Positions 43,807 through 51,763 of a stretch of 64,000 nt of DNA are shown piece by piece. Origin of the DNA: Ferruginibacter sp. (GTDB taxonomy: Bacteria > Bacteroidota > Bacteroidia > Chitinophagales > Chitinophagaceae); contig NZ_JAQBNR010000053.1 of the NCBI RefSeq assembly GCF_028288465.1, positions 186,001-250,000 of the forward strand. The letters run 5' to 3'. Position 1 is the first letter of the stretch; each line of letters begins with the position of its first letter. The translations under genes and the position numbers were made by a program. A model generated the notes under the pieces. It saw nothing but the letters and a program-made list of their open reading frames with translations. It ran no database searches and was not told the DNA's origin.

Positions 43807-44682
43807 TTAACTGCGCTTTTTAAAATATTTTTTCACCATAAACAACAATACATTTGGCCATGCCGAAAGATGCGCCCAAATTTTGACGTTCGTCAGCCAC
43901 TGTAGCTGATTGTAAAATCCAATATTTTCGTGTTTCAAACGTATCAGCCAGGTTCGGACAATTTTATCTTCCCATTCTTTTTTGTTGACCTGGAATCCTT
44001 GTACATACGCCGGCAATTTCGCACTCATTTTTTTGTGCCAGGCCAAGGTTGCTTCCAGCCATTTATCAGAAAAATTTCCACCTTCGGTTAAATGAATCAT
44101 ATCAATTTCAAAACTAACCAACACTTTATATTTTTCAGCAACCCGGAAAGAAAAATCCAAATCATACAGATGAAAATCCTTCAACAAGATATCATCAAAC
44201 CTAACGACTTCCCAAACCTTTTTGGGACAACACAATAGTACACCATCCAGCACAACCACTTCCTGTGTAAGCGAGCCGGATACCGGGTTAAAATACATTT
44301 GTTGCTGATTCCCCTTGCTATCCAGATGCGTAATATTGCAACAATCAATTTTTGCAATGCCCGTTGCCCAACCAGAAGGAACCCTGCTCTTATATTTACT
44401 TCCGGCAATACCAACCAGGCCGAGCTGCTGATCATTTTGAAAATAATCAATCAATTTCAATCCCCAGTTTTGTGTTTTAAAAATAACATCTTCATGCACA
44501 AAACAAAGAAAATCATATGTGGCTTTTGCTGCCCCAAGGTTGTACACACTGGTTAGGCTTTGGGGAGTTACTGTGTTTTCGATAACCACGGCTTCCCAAA
44601 CCACTCCGATGGTTTCGGCTATATTTTTTTGCACCTGTCCGGCGAACGTTTTATTAATTGAACAGATGATAACTGAGATCAT
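43807..44682 (-). CDS. GT2-like glycosyltransferase (PF13712 type)
   Basis: The frame is open from 44721, but ATG 44682 gives the normal GT2 start (MISVIICSINKTFA) and avoids a 16-bp overlap with the FkbM gene. That yields 291 residues. Visible parts are the short N-terminal Rossmann strand, LGAAKATYDFLCFVHEDVIF (the E-D of the metal site), GLVGIAGSKY, VVLDGVLLCCPKKVWE and FHLYDLDFSFR. The order and the HEDV motif match glycosyltransferase-like family PF13712. There is no signal peptide in the short form. The donor is unknown. Confidence 0.78.
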   Translation of the reverse strand: MISVIICSINKTFAGQVQKNIAETIGVVWEAVVIENTVTPQSLTSVYNLGAAKATYDFLCFVHEDVIFKTQNWGLKLIDYFQNDQQLGLVGIAGSKYKSRVPSGWATGIAKIDCCNITHLDSKGNQQQMYFNPVSGSLTQEVVVLDGVLLCCPKKVWEVVRFDDILLKDFHLYDLDFSFRVAEKYKVLVSFEIDMIHLTEGGNFSDKWLEATLAWHKKMSAKLPAYVQGFQVNKKEWEDKIVRTWLIRLKHENIGFYNQLQWLTNVKIWAHLSAWPNVLLFMVKKYFKKRS

Positions 44683-44705
44683 GATAAGAATCTTAAACGG
44701 GTTAA

Positions 44706-45536
44706 TTATACGCGAAAACAAAAAATATTTAACTGCACATCATACCCGATATCAGATTTTTTTGTCCGTTGAAAAGGATAGTCAAAAAGGGTGGCGGCTT
44801 CTTTTATGTAGTAATTAAATCCAGCTCTGCTAATCATTTCAAACATTGCGGTTAACTCTTTATTTTGTGCAAACGTTCCATGGTATTCCAAAAACATATT
44901 TTTAACCTGGTATAATTTATCAGCAATATCACAGAGTACTTTATACTCTGCACCTTCAATATCAATTTTTAAAAAATCAACTTCCCGGTCCAGCAAATCT
45001 CTTAGCCTCACTGCCTTCACGTCGATTGTACCAGCACTAGCCTCCATCTCAATTTTACTGGTCATTGTACCCTGGTTTGAAAACTGAAGCACTGTATTCT
45101 CAAGCCAGATAGCTTCTTTACGAAGATGGACATTGCTGTATCCAAAAGAAGCTATATTTTTTGACAACAGCTGGAAGTTTGTTTCGTCCGGCTCAAAGGC
45201 GATGATCTCAGCATCAGGATATAGCCGTTTCATGTAGATAACACTTAAACCAATATTAGCACCACAATCAATTATAAATGGGTTGGCTATTAATTCCTGG
45301 CGATACATCTCTTCTATAAAAATTTCCTCCAGGCCATTTACCAGTTGTATTGAATCGGTGAAGTAAAGTGACTTGCCAAATAAGAGATGCGTTTTTGTTT
45401 TACCCGCGGGCAAATGTTTGTAATACTTAATTTTGAACCAGTTTAAATTTATTTTTTTGTACGGGTTAGATGCCAACCGTTTTAAGTTTAAACTGATGCC
45501 ATTTGAAATATTTTGAAGAAAGGAATTACCCGACAT
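44706..45536 (-). CDS. FkbM family methyltransferase
   Basis: 276 residues. The FkbM domain has FIIDCGANIGLSVIYMKRLYPDAEIIAFEPDE in pieces (SAM motif I DCGANIG, post-I FEPDE), DFLKIDIEGAEYKVL and YHGTFAQN. FkbM enzymes O-methylate sugars or polyketides and are common in O-antigen and exopolysaccharide clusters. It starts the leftward group FkbM-GT-GT. The ATG at 45536 gives a normal N-terminus. Confidence 0.88.
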   Translation of the reverse strand: MSGNSFLQNISNGISLNLKRLASNPYKKINLNWFKIKYYKHLPAGKTKTHLLFGKSLYFTDSIQLVNGLEEIFIEEMYRQELIANPFIIDCGANIGLSVIYMKRLYPDAEIIAFEPDETNFQLLSKNIASFGYSNVHLRKEAIWLENTVLQFSNQGTMTSKIEMEASAGTIDVKAVRLRDLLDREVDFLKIDIEGAEYKVLCDIADKLYQVKNMFLEYHGTFAQNKELTAMFEMISRAGFNYYIKEAATLFDYPFQRTKKSDIGYDVQLNIFCFRV

Positions 45537-45575
45537 TTATATTTTATTTAAAAGAATTGGATTTATCAAAGTTGC

Positions 45576-45665
45576 TTACAAAGCCTTTGCATCCGGATAC
45601 CCATATCGATCAATGTACTTATGGAGCAAGGTGGATGTAAATTTATAAACCTCAATTTTTATCAC
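45576..45665 (-). other. Possible gene remnant or 29-codon ORF upstream of the FkbM gene
   Basis: The minus strand reads GTG-ATA-AAA onward as (V)IKIEVYKFTSTLLHKYID followed by RYGYPDAKAL and stop. The composition looks protein-like, but no family is recognised and no in-frame ATG exists; the frame stays open 15 codons further upstream. It may be the 3' end of a lost glycan-cluster gene. The rest of the 45537-45797 gap holds only the hairpin at 45743-45775. Confidence 0.2.
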
Positions 45666-45742
45666 AGAAACATGCAAACTTATTGAAAATTTATGCAACT
45701 CCTTTCAAGTAAAAAAGCGTGGCTTGCTGCATAAAACAAAAA

Positions 45743-45775
45743 AACGTTTAGAGCTTTTGAAAAGCTCTAAACGTT
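45743..45775 (-). terminator. Intrinsic terminator after the small lipoprotein gene 45798-46259
   Basis: aacgtttagagctttt (45743-45758) is the exact reverse complement of aaaagctctaaacgtt (45760-45775), so a stem of about 14 bp with a small loop can form. On the minus strand it is followed by TTTTTTGTTTTAT. Confidence 0.85.
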
Positions 45776-45797
45776 CAATATAAATTTGCAAAAAAAG

Positions 45798-46259
45798 CTA
45801 ATTATTTCTTTTCATATTTTGGAATGTTCCGGTAAATGTTTGCCCGCTTAAATCTTGCCAGGTACCGTTTGTCAAAGTGCCTGTATTACTGAATGTCAGA
45901 GAAGCTTTGTTAATTATACTTCCACCGCTATATGGTAGAATTGACGTATCCTGGTATTCAAATAAATTTCCATTGAGTTTCCATCTTCCCCGGGTAAGTT
46001 CATATTCCGTTGATGAAACGACCTGGGCCTTTTTCATAAAAGTTCCATCAGGATAAATAATAAAGCTGCAATAAGTGGGAATATGATTTACCTGGTCGGT
46101 TTGGTAAGTGCCTTCCCACAGCCCGGTAATGGGGTAAACAGCGGGAGGGCAATTAGACATGTCTTGAGCAGTAGTTTTTTTACAGCTTGTCATCTGAAAA
46201 AGGATAGATGTCAAAGCAAATGCTTTTAGTGCAGCAGAGATCATGAAAATCTTTCTCAT
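45798..46259 (-). CDS. Small lipoprotein of unknown function (lipocalin-like beta fold possible)
   Basis: 153 residues with a lipoprotein signal (LTSILFQMTSC). The mature part contains YPITGLWEGTYQ, FIIYPDGTFMKK, RGRWKLNGNLFEY and FTGTFQNM. This alternation of WxGxY and strand-like segments is typical of small beta-barrel/lipocalin-like outer-surface lipoproteins in Bacteroidota. The family is not recognised precisely. It is monocistronic: a terminator follows and 154 bp separate it from the next small lipoprotein. Confidence 0.75.
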   Translation of the reverse strand: MRKIFMISAALKAFALTSILFQMTSCKKTTAQDMSNCPPAVYPITGLWEGTYQTDQVNHIPTYCSFIIYPDGTFMKKAQVVSSTEYELTRGRWKLNGNLFEYQDTSILPYSGGSIINKASLTFSNTGTLTNGTWQDLSGQTFTGTFQNMKRNN

Positions 46260-46413
46260 TTTTGTTTTTTATCTTTTAATCTAGATTTCGTAGTAGCTAT
46301 CCTAATAAACATTGGGATAAGCGGCGACCATGAGTAAGAACACAGCATAACCCAAAGCAAGAAATTTTAATACTTCCTAAATTTTATTAAGTGGATAATA
46401 AATGCTTTTTATT

Positions 46414-46935
46414 TTATTGCTTAGGTATTCTAATTCCTTGGCTGTGAGAATTTGTGCCGGACATTGACCAATATTCATCATACAAAAGGGCTCCGTTTTT
46501 ATACCTCACATTGTCCCATATAACAATCTGGGAAGGAGTCGGAGACGGATTACTTACAGTAAAAGTTAACGTTGTATTTTGACTATTCATAAAATCCCAG
46601 GTTAACTGATGCGTTGCATTATTGGCATCAAGATATACACCGGTTTTATTTTGATTAAAGGCAAGATATTCGTTATCGAAATTTATGGCATTGTTAGAGC
46701 CTCCTCTTTCATACAAGTATATTGTATTTCCAACAACACCCTGCAGATATTTTAATTTCCACGGGTTTGCTGTTATTAAGCCTAGAGAAATGGCAGTATC
46801 TTTGATAATCAGTGTATCGGTTTTTACTACAGTAACAGTATCGTGAACCGTTGTCTCTTTTTTACAAGATGTGAAAGTTGTTTGGAAGGAAAGGACAAAA
46901 ACCAGCAAGCAAAGGGAAAGAATTATCTTTTTCAT
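46414..46935 (-). CDS. Small lipoprotein of unknown function
   Basis: 173 residues. The lipoprotein signal peptide ends at FTSC. A Thr/Val-rich linker follows (HDTVTVVKTDTLIIKDT), then a globular part with NPWKLKYLQG, YLAFNQNKTGVYLD, LTWDFMN and VNPSPTP-like segments. Such calycin-like domains are common in Bacteroidota lipoproteins. No specific role is evident. It lies in the same direction as 45798-46259 and may be a distant relative of it. Confidence 0.72.
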   Translation of the reverse strand: MKKIILSLCLLVFVLSFQTTFTSCKKETTVHDTVTVVKTDTLIIKDTAISLGLITANPWKLKYLQGVVGNTIYLYERGGSNNAINFDNEYLAFNQNKTGVYLDANNATHQLTWDFMNSQNTTLTFTVSNPSPTPSQIVIWDNVRYKNGALLYDEYWSMSGTNSHSQGIRIPKQ

Positions 46936-47265
46936 ATTTGATATTGTTTAAGCCGAAATTAATCAATAATATCAGATTAAGAGTAACACAACATATTTAA
47001 TTTGTAGTTGTACCCATTTTGAGAGTAAGTGTAACATTTTAGCAATGGTAAGTTGAAAATGTAAGTAGCTAATCGTGCAATGCTTATAAGCAAGGGCCAC
47101 AACCATTGCCTGCGGAAGTTTAGGCTAAGAAATGTTGGCTCGGAAGAAATACTGGTTATTACAAATAATCAAATTCTGGTTAAACTTGTTTTTTATTATC
47201 AAGCAGCTGCTTAGTTTTATTTTATAATCTTTCCCACTTGGTTTATCGGTTTTCTGGATAGCACG
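46936..47265. other. 330-bp gap with no supported gene
   Basis: AT-rich sequence between the lipoprotein gene and the methyltransferase operon. It holds a 12-bp palindrome aagcagctgctt (47201-47212) followed by a T-rich stretch. This might terminate rightward transcription, but no rightward gene ends nearby. A 44-codon plus-strand ORF (47080-47214) shows no family features. No promoter motif was found for 46935. Confidence 0.5.
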
Positions 47266-47979
47266 TTAAGACTTTTTTCTTGCAACGACAATATAGTTCA
47301 GTGTTAGTTCTTCATCGGAATATCTTTTATCTAACCAAACAGAAAATTTATTATAGATCCAGATAAATCTCAGTGTCACAAAAAAGTGTTTTACTAAAAA
47401 AGATCTCCAGGTTCTGTATTTTCTGGACGAGAATAAAGTATTTAAAAAAAGCTGTGCAACAGTCGCCCATTTACCTCCATTGGCCTTTATTAAAACCATA
47501 TCAAATCCATATTTTTCAAATAAAAATTTTATCCCGTATTTGCTAAACCTAAAAAAATCGTACGGTTCTTCATGAAGTGCCCAACAAAATGGCATGGTAA
47601 AAATGGCGACTCCGTTTTGTTTTAAAACCCGTGCGGCTTCTGCAAGCATAGCCCGGTGATCTTCCACATGCTCAATTACCTGTGTTGAAAAAACCGTGTC
47701 AAATACTCCATTCTCAAAAGACAATGCTGTTGCGGGGCAAATGATGTCTACTAGATTTTGGTCACTTTGTATAATGTCGCAGCCGATATATTCAGTTACC
47801 TTAGTATTAAACAGGCTTTGGTAAGGTTTATTACCACAACCGATATCCAGCGTTTTTCCAAAAGCAAATTCGCTGGCTGTATGTTTTATATCGTTAAATA
47901 AAAAATAATTTACAATATAGTGTTGGTCTAAGGCATTTAACTTAAAATCACTCAACCTTTTTAAACCTTCTTCTCTCAT
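47266..47979 (-). CDS. SAM-dependent methyltransferase (Methyltransf_11 type)
   Basis: 237 residues with motif I LDIGCGNKPYQSLF, GCDIIQSDQ, FDTVFSTQVIEHVEDHRAML (motif IV plus post region) and LKQNGVAIFTMPFCWALHEEPYDFFRFSKYG. The last segment is common in methyltransferases of polysaccharide clusters. It is the last gene of the leftward set mqnA-GT2-MT-MT; 4 bp separate it from the next methyltransferase. The substrate is unknown. Confidence 0.83.
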   Translation of the reverse strand: MREEGLKRLSDFKLNALDQHYIVNYFLFNDIKHTASEFAFGKTLDIGCGNKPYQSLFNTKVTEYIGCDIIQSDQNLVDIICPATALSFENGVFDTVFSTQVIEHVEDHRAMLAEAARVLKQNGVAIFTMPFCWALHEEPYDFFRFSKYGIKFLFEKYGFDMVLIKANGGKWATVAQLFLNTLFSSRKYRTWRSFLVKHFFVTLRFIWIYNKFSVWLDKRYSDEELTLNYIVVARKKS

Positions 47980-47983
47980 AAAC

Positions 47984-48742
47984 TTATCCCTGTTTTTTTA
48001 AATATCTATATTTAAACCTAACCCATTTCCAGTTTAATAATCCAACAAAAGTGCTCGTTTCTTTTATTCTGGCATTCTTTAATTCGTACAAATCAGGATG
48101 TAGCCTGAACAGGTAATTGGGATTGACATTCTTGCTTTTTTCCAACAGATCTGGATAAACAGGTAAAACATCTTTCTTTACATACAAGATTATATTTTGC
48201 TTGTACCAATACTCAATTCCATTCACCTGCCACAATAATTCCCGAAAGCAGTCTACAGGGATAAAATCTAATTTGCTGAAGATTGATGCCCAGTACTCAG
48301 GATACTGTTCGTTAATGTGATAAGTGCCTTCCTGCCCCGGAATGGCCGCTGAAAACAACACAACATTACTGAGACAAGTAAGCGTTTTAATAAATTTTTC
48401 TGAAGATTCTTTTGGAAGATGTTCTCCTACTTCAAGAGACATGGCCAGGTCGTACTTCCTGTTCTCTGAATAGCTCAACTTTAAATCCTGAATAGCAAGT
48501 TTATCAGGGTTTATTTTTACAAGATCACGTTTTATATAGGGTCCCTCCACACCTTTAATATCTTCAACTCCAAAATCTTCATTCCACACTTTCAGCCATT
48601 CGCCGGTACCGCATCCTATGTCGATAACAGATTTCGGATGCAGGATATCATTAACAAAAGGCAATACAAGTTTGGCCGATTTGTAGGAATTGGATTCCAG
48701 CTCTGTAAAGAAGCTCTTGGTGTATTGCTGTGTCTCAACCAT
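47984..48742 (-). CDS. SAM-dependent methyltransferase (Methyltransf_23 type)
   Basis: 252 residues. Motifs SVIDIGCGTGEWLKVWNEDFG, YDLAMSLEVGEHLPKESSEKF and NVVLFSAAIPGQEGTYHINEQYPEYW are typical of class I methyltransferases near glycosyltransferases. The start overlaps the stop of the upstream GT2 by 8 bp, so they are translationally coupled. The C-terminus is basic. The acceptor is not predictable. Confidence 0.83.
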   Translation of the reverse strand: MVETQQYTKSFFTELESNSYKSAKLVLPFVNDILHPKSVIDIGCGTGEWLKVWNEDFGVEDIKGVEGPYIKRDLVKINPDKLAIQDLKLSYSENRKYDLAMSLEVGEHLPKESSEKFIKTLTCLSNVVLFSAAIPGQEGTYHINEQYPEYWASIFSKLDFIPVDCFRELLWQVNGIEYWYKQNIILYVKKDVLPVYPDLLEKSKNVNPNYLFRLHPDLYELKNARIKETSTFVGLLNWKWVRFKYRYLKKQG

Positions 48743-49574
48743 AAATAAAATTTTTATAAATCCTGTTTTCCTTAATAAGTTTTTGGAAATGTTGTGGGAA
48801 AAACTTCTTCATCATCAAATAGTGTAAAAATCTAAAAGGTCTTTTTTTAAATTGATATAAAAGACGATTTACCACAAATTCAAAATCTAATTTATCCGCG
48901 TATTTCTTTGAAAAATAGTCCTCTATCTCATTTTGCCTTTGAATATTCTGATTAAGATTCTTAAGCATCGAATTCCCCCGCACCCGATATTCAAAAAGCG
49001 TCTCATCCACGTAATAGAACCTGTAACCATTAAATGCAAACCGAAGCCACAAATCCCAATCTTCATAGCCCATAATTTTCATATTATCATATAACCCAAT
49101 TCTTTCAAGAGTTGATTTTCTAATCACAGCGCAAGCATCGATATAATTACAAATCATCAGTTGCTGGAGGTTAAACGGACCTGGTCTTAAGACTCCTGTC
49201 TTTTCGCCAAAAAGGTTGGCATTTCCATACACCACGTCTATTTGCGGTTGCCGATCTAAAATTTCGATTGCTTTTGTCAGGTAACCTGGCAGTATCTTAT
49301 TGTCGGCATCCAGTGGCAGTATATAGTCAGATTTAGATACCCTTATACCCACGTTTCTTGCTTCTCCCAATCCCTTATTTTCCTGGTTGATGACGTTAAT
49401 ACCTTCGGCAGAAAGACCATTCAAAATTGTCTTCGTTTCTTCTTCGCTAGATCCATCATTTACGATAATTAGATCGAAAAGACTGGCATCGCACGCTTCC
49501 AGACTTTTCAGGGCATCACTTAAAAATATTCCCTGATTGTAACATGGAATAACTATCGTAATTTTTTTACTCAT
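48735..49574 (-). CDS. GT2 family glycosyltransferase
   Basis: 279 residues: KITIVIPCYNQGIFLSDALKSL, IVNDGSSEEE, NKGLGEARNVGIRVSKSD, ILPLDADNKI (DxD metal site) and MGYEDWDLWLRFAFNG (catalytic ED). It is co-directional with mqnA, 17 bp after it, and overlaps the methyltransferase downstream. It is likely part of the glycan pathway, though led by a quinone gene. Confidence 0.88.
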   Translation of the reverse strand: MSKKITIVIPCYNQGIFLSDALKSLEACDASLFDLIIVNDGSSEEETKTILNGLSAEGINVINQENKGLGEARNVGIRVSKSDYILPLDADNKILPGYLTKAIEILDRQPQIDVVYGNANLFGEKTGVLRPGPFNLQQLMICNYIDACAVIRKSTLERIGLYDNMKIMGYEDWDLWLRFAFNGYRFYYVDETLFEYRVRGNSMLKNLNQNIQRQNEIEDYFSKKYADKLDFEFVVNRLLYQFKKRPFRFLHYLMMKKFFPQHFQKLIKENRIYKNFIYG

Positions 49575-49591
49575 AAATTATCAGGTACAGA

Positions 49592-50338
49592 TTACTGATC
49601 AGCACCTATTTTCTCCAAAAATAAAGTTATTACTTCAAGCTTATCAAATTGAGGATTGAATTTTATATTGTCTGTGTAATAGGTGTGTAAATCATACGTA
49701 TCGTATGGATTTTCCCGGACTACCCGTTCTAAATTATCCAATCCAAATTTATTTGCCTGGTTAAAGTTTGCTATAAACTGTTGAGTCATTTGCTTGTTGC
49801 TTATCCATGCTGCAAATACGAAGGGCTTACCTGTTAACTCTTTCCATGTCGTGCTTAAATCATAGATAAAGGTTGATTTTAACCGTTGTTGCAGCGCCCT
49901 GTCACCAATAACAAGCCCCGCTGTATTACCGGATATAGTATTCTCATATCCCTCTGAAGCCTGTACCAAATCAGGAGAAATTTTCCAATGCTCTTTCAAC
50001 AGCACTTTTAAAAGTGCAACAGAAGTGCGGCTCTGGTAATCCAGTAAAATTGTTTTTATTTCATTCAGTGGCACATCACTAAACAAGCAAACGCTGGCGA
50101 CTTCTCCATCGGCGGCAATGCAAAAGTCAGAAATGATGTGGTATTCTTTTAACTGTGGAAGCACGGCCACGGGGATCAGGCCAATATCAATTTCGTTTTC
50201 GATGAGTTGTTTTGCAATATTTGCCGGGTAATCAAAAACAAGATCAATTGACTCTTTCATCATCCCGTTCTCAAATCCAAAAATCAAAGGTTTTGTATTC
50301 AGATAGCTAACCGCTCCTACTCTTATTTTTCTGTCCAA
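49592..50338 (-). CDS. mqnA: Menaquinone biosynthesis protein MqnA (chorismate dehydratase)
   Basis: 248 residues of the MqnA/MqnD fold: IRVGAVSYLNTKPLIFG at the N-terminus, DIGLIPVAVLPQL, CIAADGEVASVCLFS, LDYQSRTSVALLKVLL and GDRALQQ. The VSYLNTKPL start is the MqnA hallmark. The enzyme dehydrates chorismate to 3-enolpyruvylbenzoate, the first step of the futalosine menaquinone route. No ATG is in place, so TTG at 50336-50338 is the likely start (the next codons encode DRKIRVG). A minus-strand -7 element TAAATTTG lies at 50362-50369. Confidence 0.9.
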   Translation of the reverse strand: MDRKIRVGAVSYLNTKPLIFGFENGMMKESIDLVFDYPANIAKQLIENEIDIGLIPVAVLPQLKEYHIISDFCIAADGEVASVCLFSDVPLNEIKTILLDYQSRTSVALLKVLLKEHWKISPDLVQASEGYENTISGNTAGLVIGDRALQQRLKSTFIYDLSTTWKELTGKPFVFAAWISNKQMTQQFIANFNQANKFGLDNLERVVRENPYDTYDLHTYYTDNIKFNPQFDKLEVITLFLEKIGADQ

Positions 50339-50349
50339 TTGCTTTAGTA

Positions 50350-50369
50350 TAATTTTGGCAGCAAATTTA
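50350..50369. promoter_or_regulatory. Overlapping divergent -7 elements of mqnA and purB
   Basis: On the plus strand TAATTTTG (50350-50357) fits TAnnTTTG, 22 bp before the purB ATG. On the minus strand TAAATTTG (50362-50369) fits it too, 23 bp before the mqnA start. The two start points would fall within a few bases of each other, so the promoters likely compete. No clear -33 box is seen for either. Confidence 0.5.
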
Positions 50370-50379
50370 CAGCATCACC

Positions 50380-51714
50380 ATGGATTTAAATCAACTAACT
50401 GCTATCTCTCCCATTGACGGACGTTACCGGAAACAATTACATCACCTGGATGAATATTTCAGCGAATACGCCCTGATAAAATACCGTGTACACGTAGAAG
50501 TTGAATATTTCATTTTTCTTGCAGAAAAAAAATTCTTTAAGCTGCCCGCCAACGTAAAAAACCACCTGCAAAATGCAGCTGCTAATTTTTCTTTAGAAGA
50601 TGCTGGAATAATAAAAGAAACTGAAAAAATAACCAACCATGATGTAAAAGCAGTGGAATATTTTTTGAAAGGAGAATTGGATAAATGCAATGCTGCCTCG
50701 TTAAAAGAATGGATACATTTTGGTTTGACTTCCCAGGATATCAACAATACGGCCATACCATTAAGCTGGAAACATGCGGTGGAACACGATTACCTGCCAG
50801 CGGTAATTAACCTGCAACAGCAATTATTACAACTGGCAACTGCCTGGAAAGATATACCCATGCTGGCCCGTACACACGGACAGGCGGCGTCCCCGACCCG
50901 CTTAGGCAAGGAGATCATGGTATATGTGGAAAGGCTGGAAAACCAGGTACAATTGTTTAGCTATATTCCTTTCATGGCAAAATTTGGCGGTGCTACGGGT
51001 AACTTTAATGCACATCATGTGGCTTATCCAAAATACGATTGGGTAAAATTTGCCAATGAATTTACGGAAACAAAACTGGGCCTGGAACGTCAGCAATACA
51101 CTACGCAGATAGAACACTATGATACGTTGGCTGCCCATTTTGACGCCATCAAACGCATCAATACCATCTTTATTGATTTTTGCCGCGACATATGGACATA
51201 CGTTAGTTCCGACTACTTCAAACAAAAAACCAAGAAGGGCGAAATAGGATCTTCGGCAATGCCACACAAAGTAAACCCCATTGATTTTGAAAATGCCGAA
51301 GGCAACCTGGGTATTGCAAATGCTTTGCTGGAGCATCTTTCAGCTAAGTTACCGGTATCAAGATTACAAAGAGATCTTACAGACTCAACGGTATTGAGGA
51401 ATATCGGCGTACCGGTAGCGCATACTATCCTCGCTTTTAAATCAATTGAGAAAGGTCTCGATAAACTTGTATTGAATGAGGTAAAATTAAAAGCCGACCT
51501 CGATAATAATTGGGCGGTTGTTGCCGAGGCAATACAGACGATCCTGAGAAGAGAAAATTATCCACAGCCTTATGAGGCATTGAAAGAATTGACACGAGGC
51601 AAAAATGCAATTGATAAACAAGCTATTCATCAGTTCATTACAACGCTTAAAATTTCTGCAACATTAAAAAATGAGTTAAAAAAAATTACCCCATATAATT
51701 ATACTGGTCTATAA
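50380..51714 (+). CDS. purB: Adenylosuccinate lyase
   Basis: 444 residues of the fumarase/aspartase superfamily. The signature GSSAMPHKVNPIDFENAEGN contains the catalytic-loop serine (SS). ARTHGQAASPTRLG supplies the catalytic His region and TSQDINNTA the substrate loop. LQRDLTDSTVLRNIG also fits PurB. It cleaves SAICAR to AICAR and adenylosuccinate to AMP. It is a cytoplasmic tetramer. It is divergent from mqnA over a 41-bp gap with overlapping promoters. The length is normal for the E. coli-like PurB branch. Confidence 0.96.
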   Translation: MDLNQLTAISPIDGRYRKQLHHLDEYFSEYALIKYRVHVEVEYFIFLAEKKFFKLPANVKNHLQNAAANFSLEDAGIIKETEKITNHDVKAVEYFLKGELDKCNAASLKEWIHFGLTSQDINNTAIPLSWKHAVEHDYLPAVINLQQQLLQLATAWKDIPMLARTHGQAASPTRLGKEIMVYVERLENQVQLFSYIPFMAKFGGATGNFNAHHVAYPKYDWVKFANEFTETKLGLERQQYTTQIEHYDTLAAHFDAIKRINTIFIDFCRDIWTYVSSDYFKQKTKKGEIGSSAMPHKVNPIDFENAEGNLGIANALLEHLSAKLPVSRLQRDLTDSTVLRNIGVPVAHTILAFKSIEKGLDKLVLNEVKLKADLDNNWAVVAEAIQTILRRENYPQPYEALKELTRGKNAIDKQAIHQFITTLKISATLKNELKKITPYNYTGL

Positions 51715-51763
51715 ATAATCACTATTTTCATATGGTTTAGTAATCTTAAGTTTACCGCTCCTT

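Noticed and set aside
47080..47214. A 44-codon plus-strand ORF in the 46936-47265 gap
   Set aside because: No protein family, no start signal, and length within chance expectation for AT-rich DNA.
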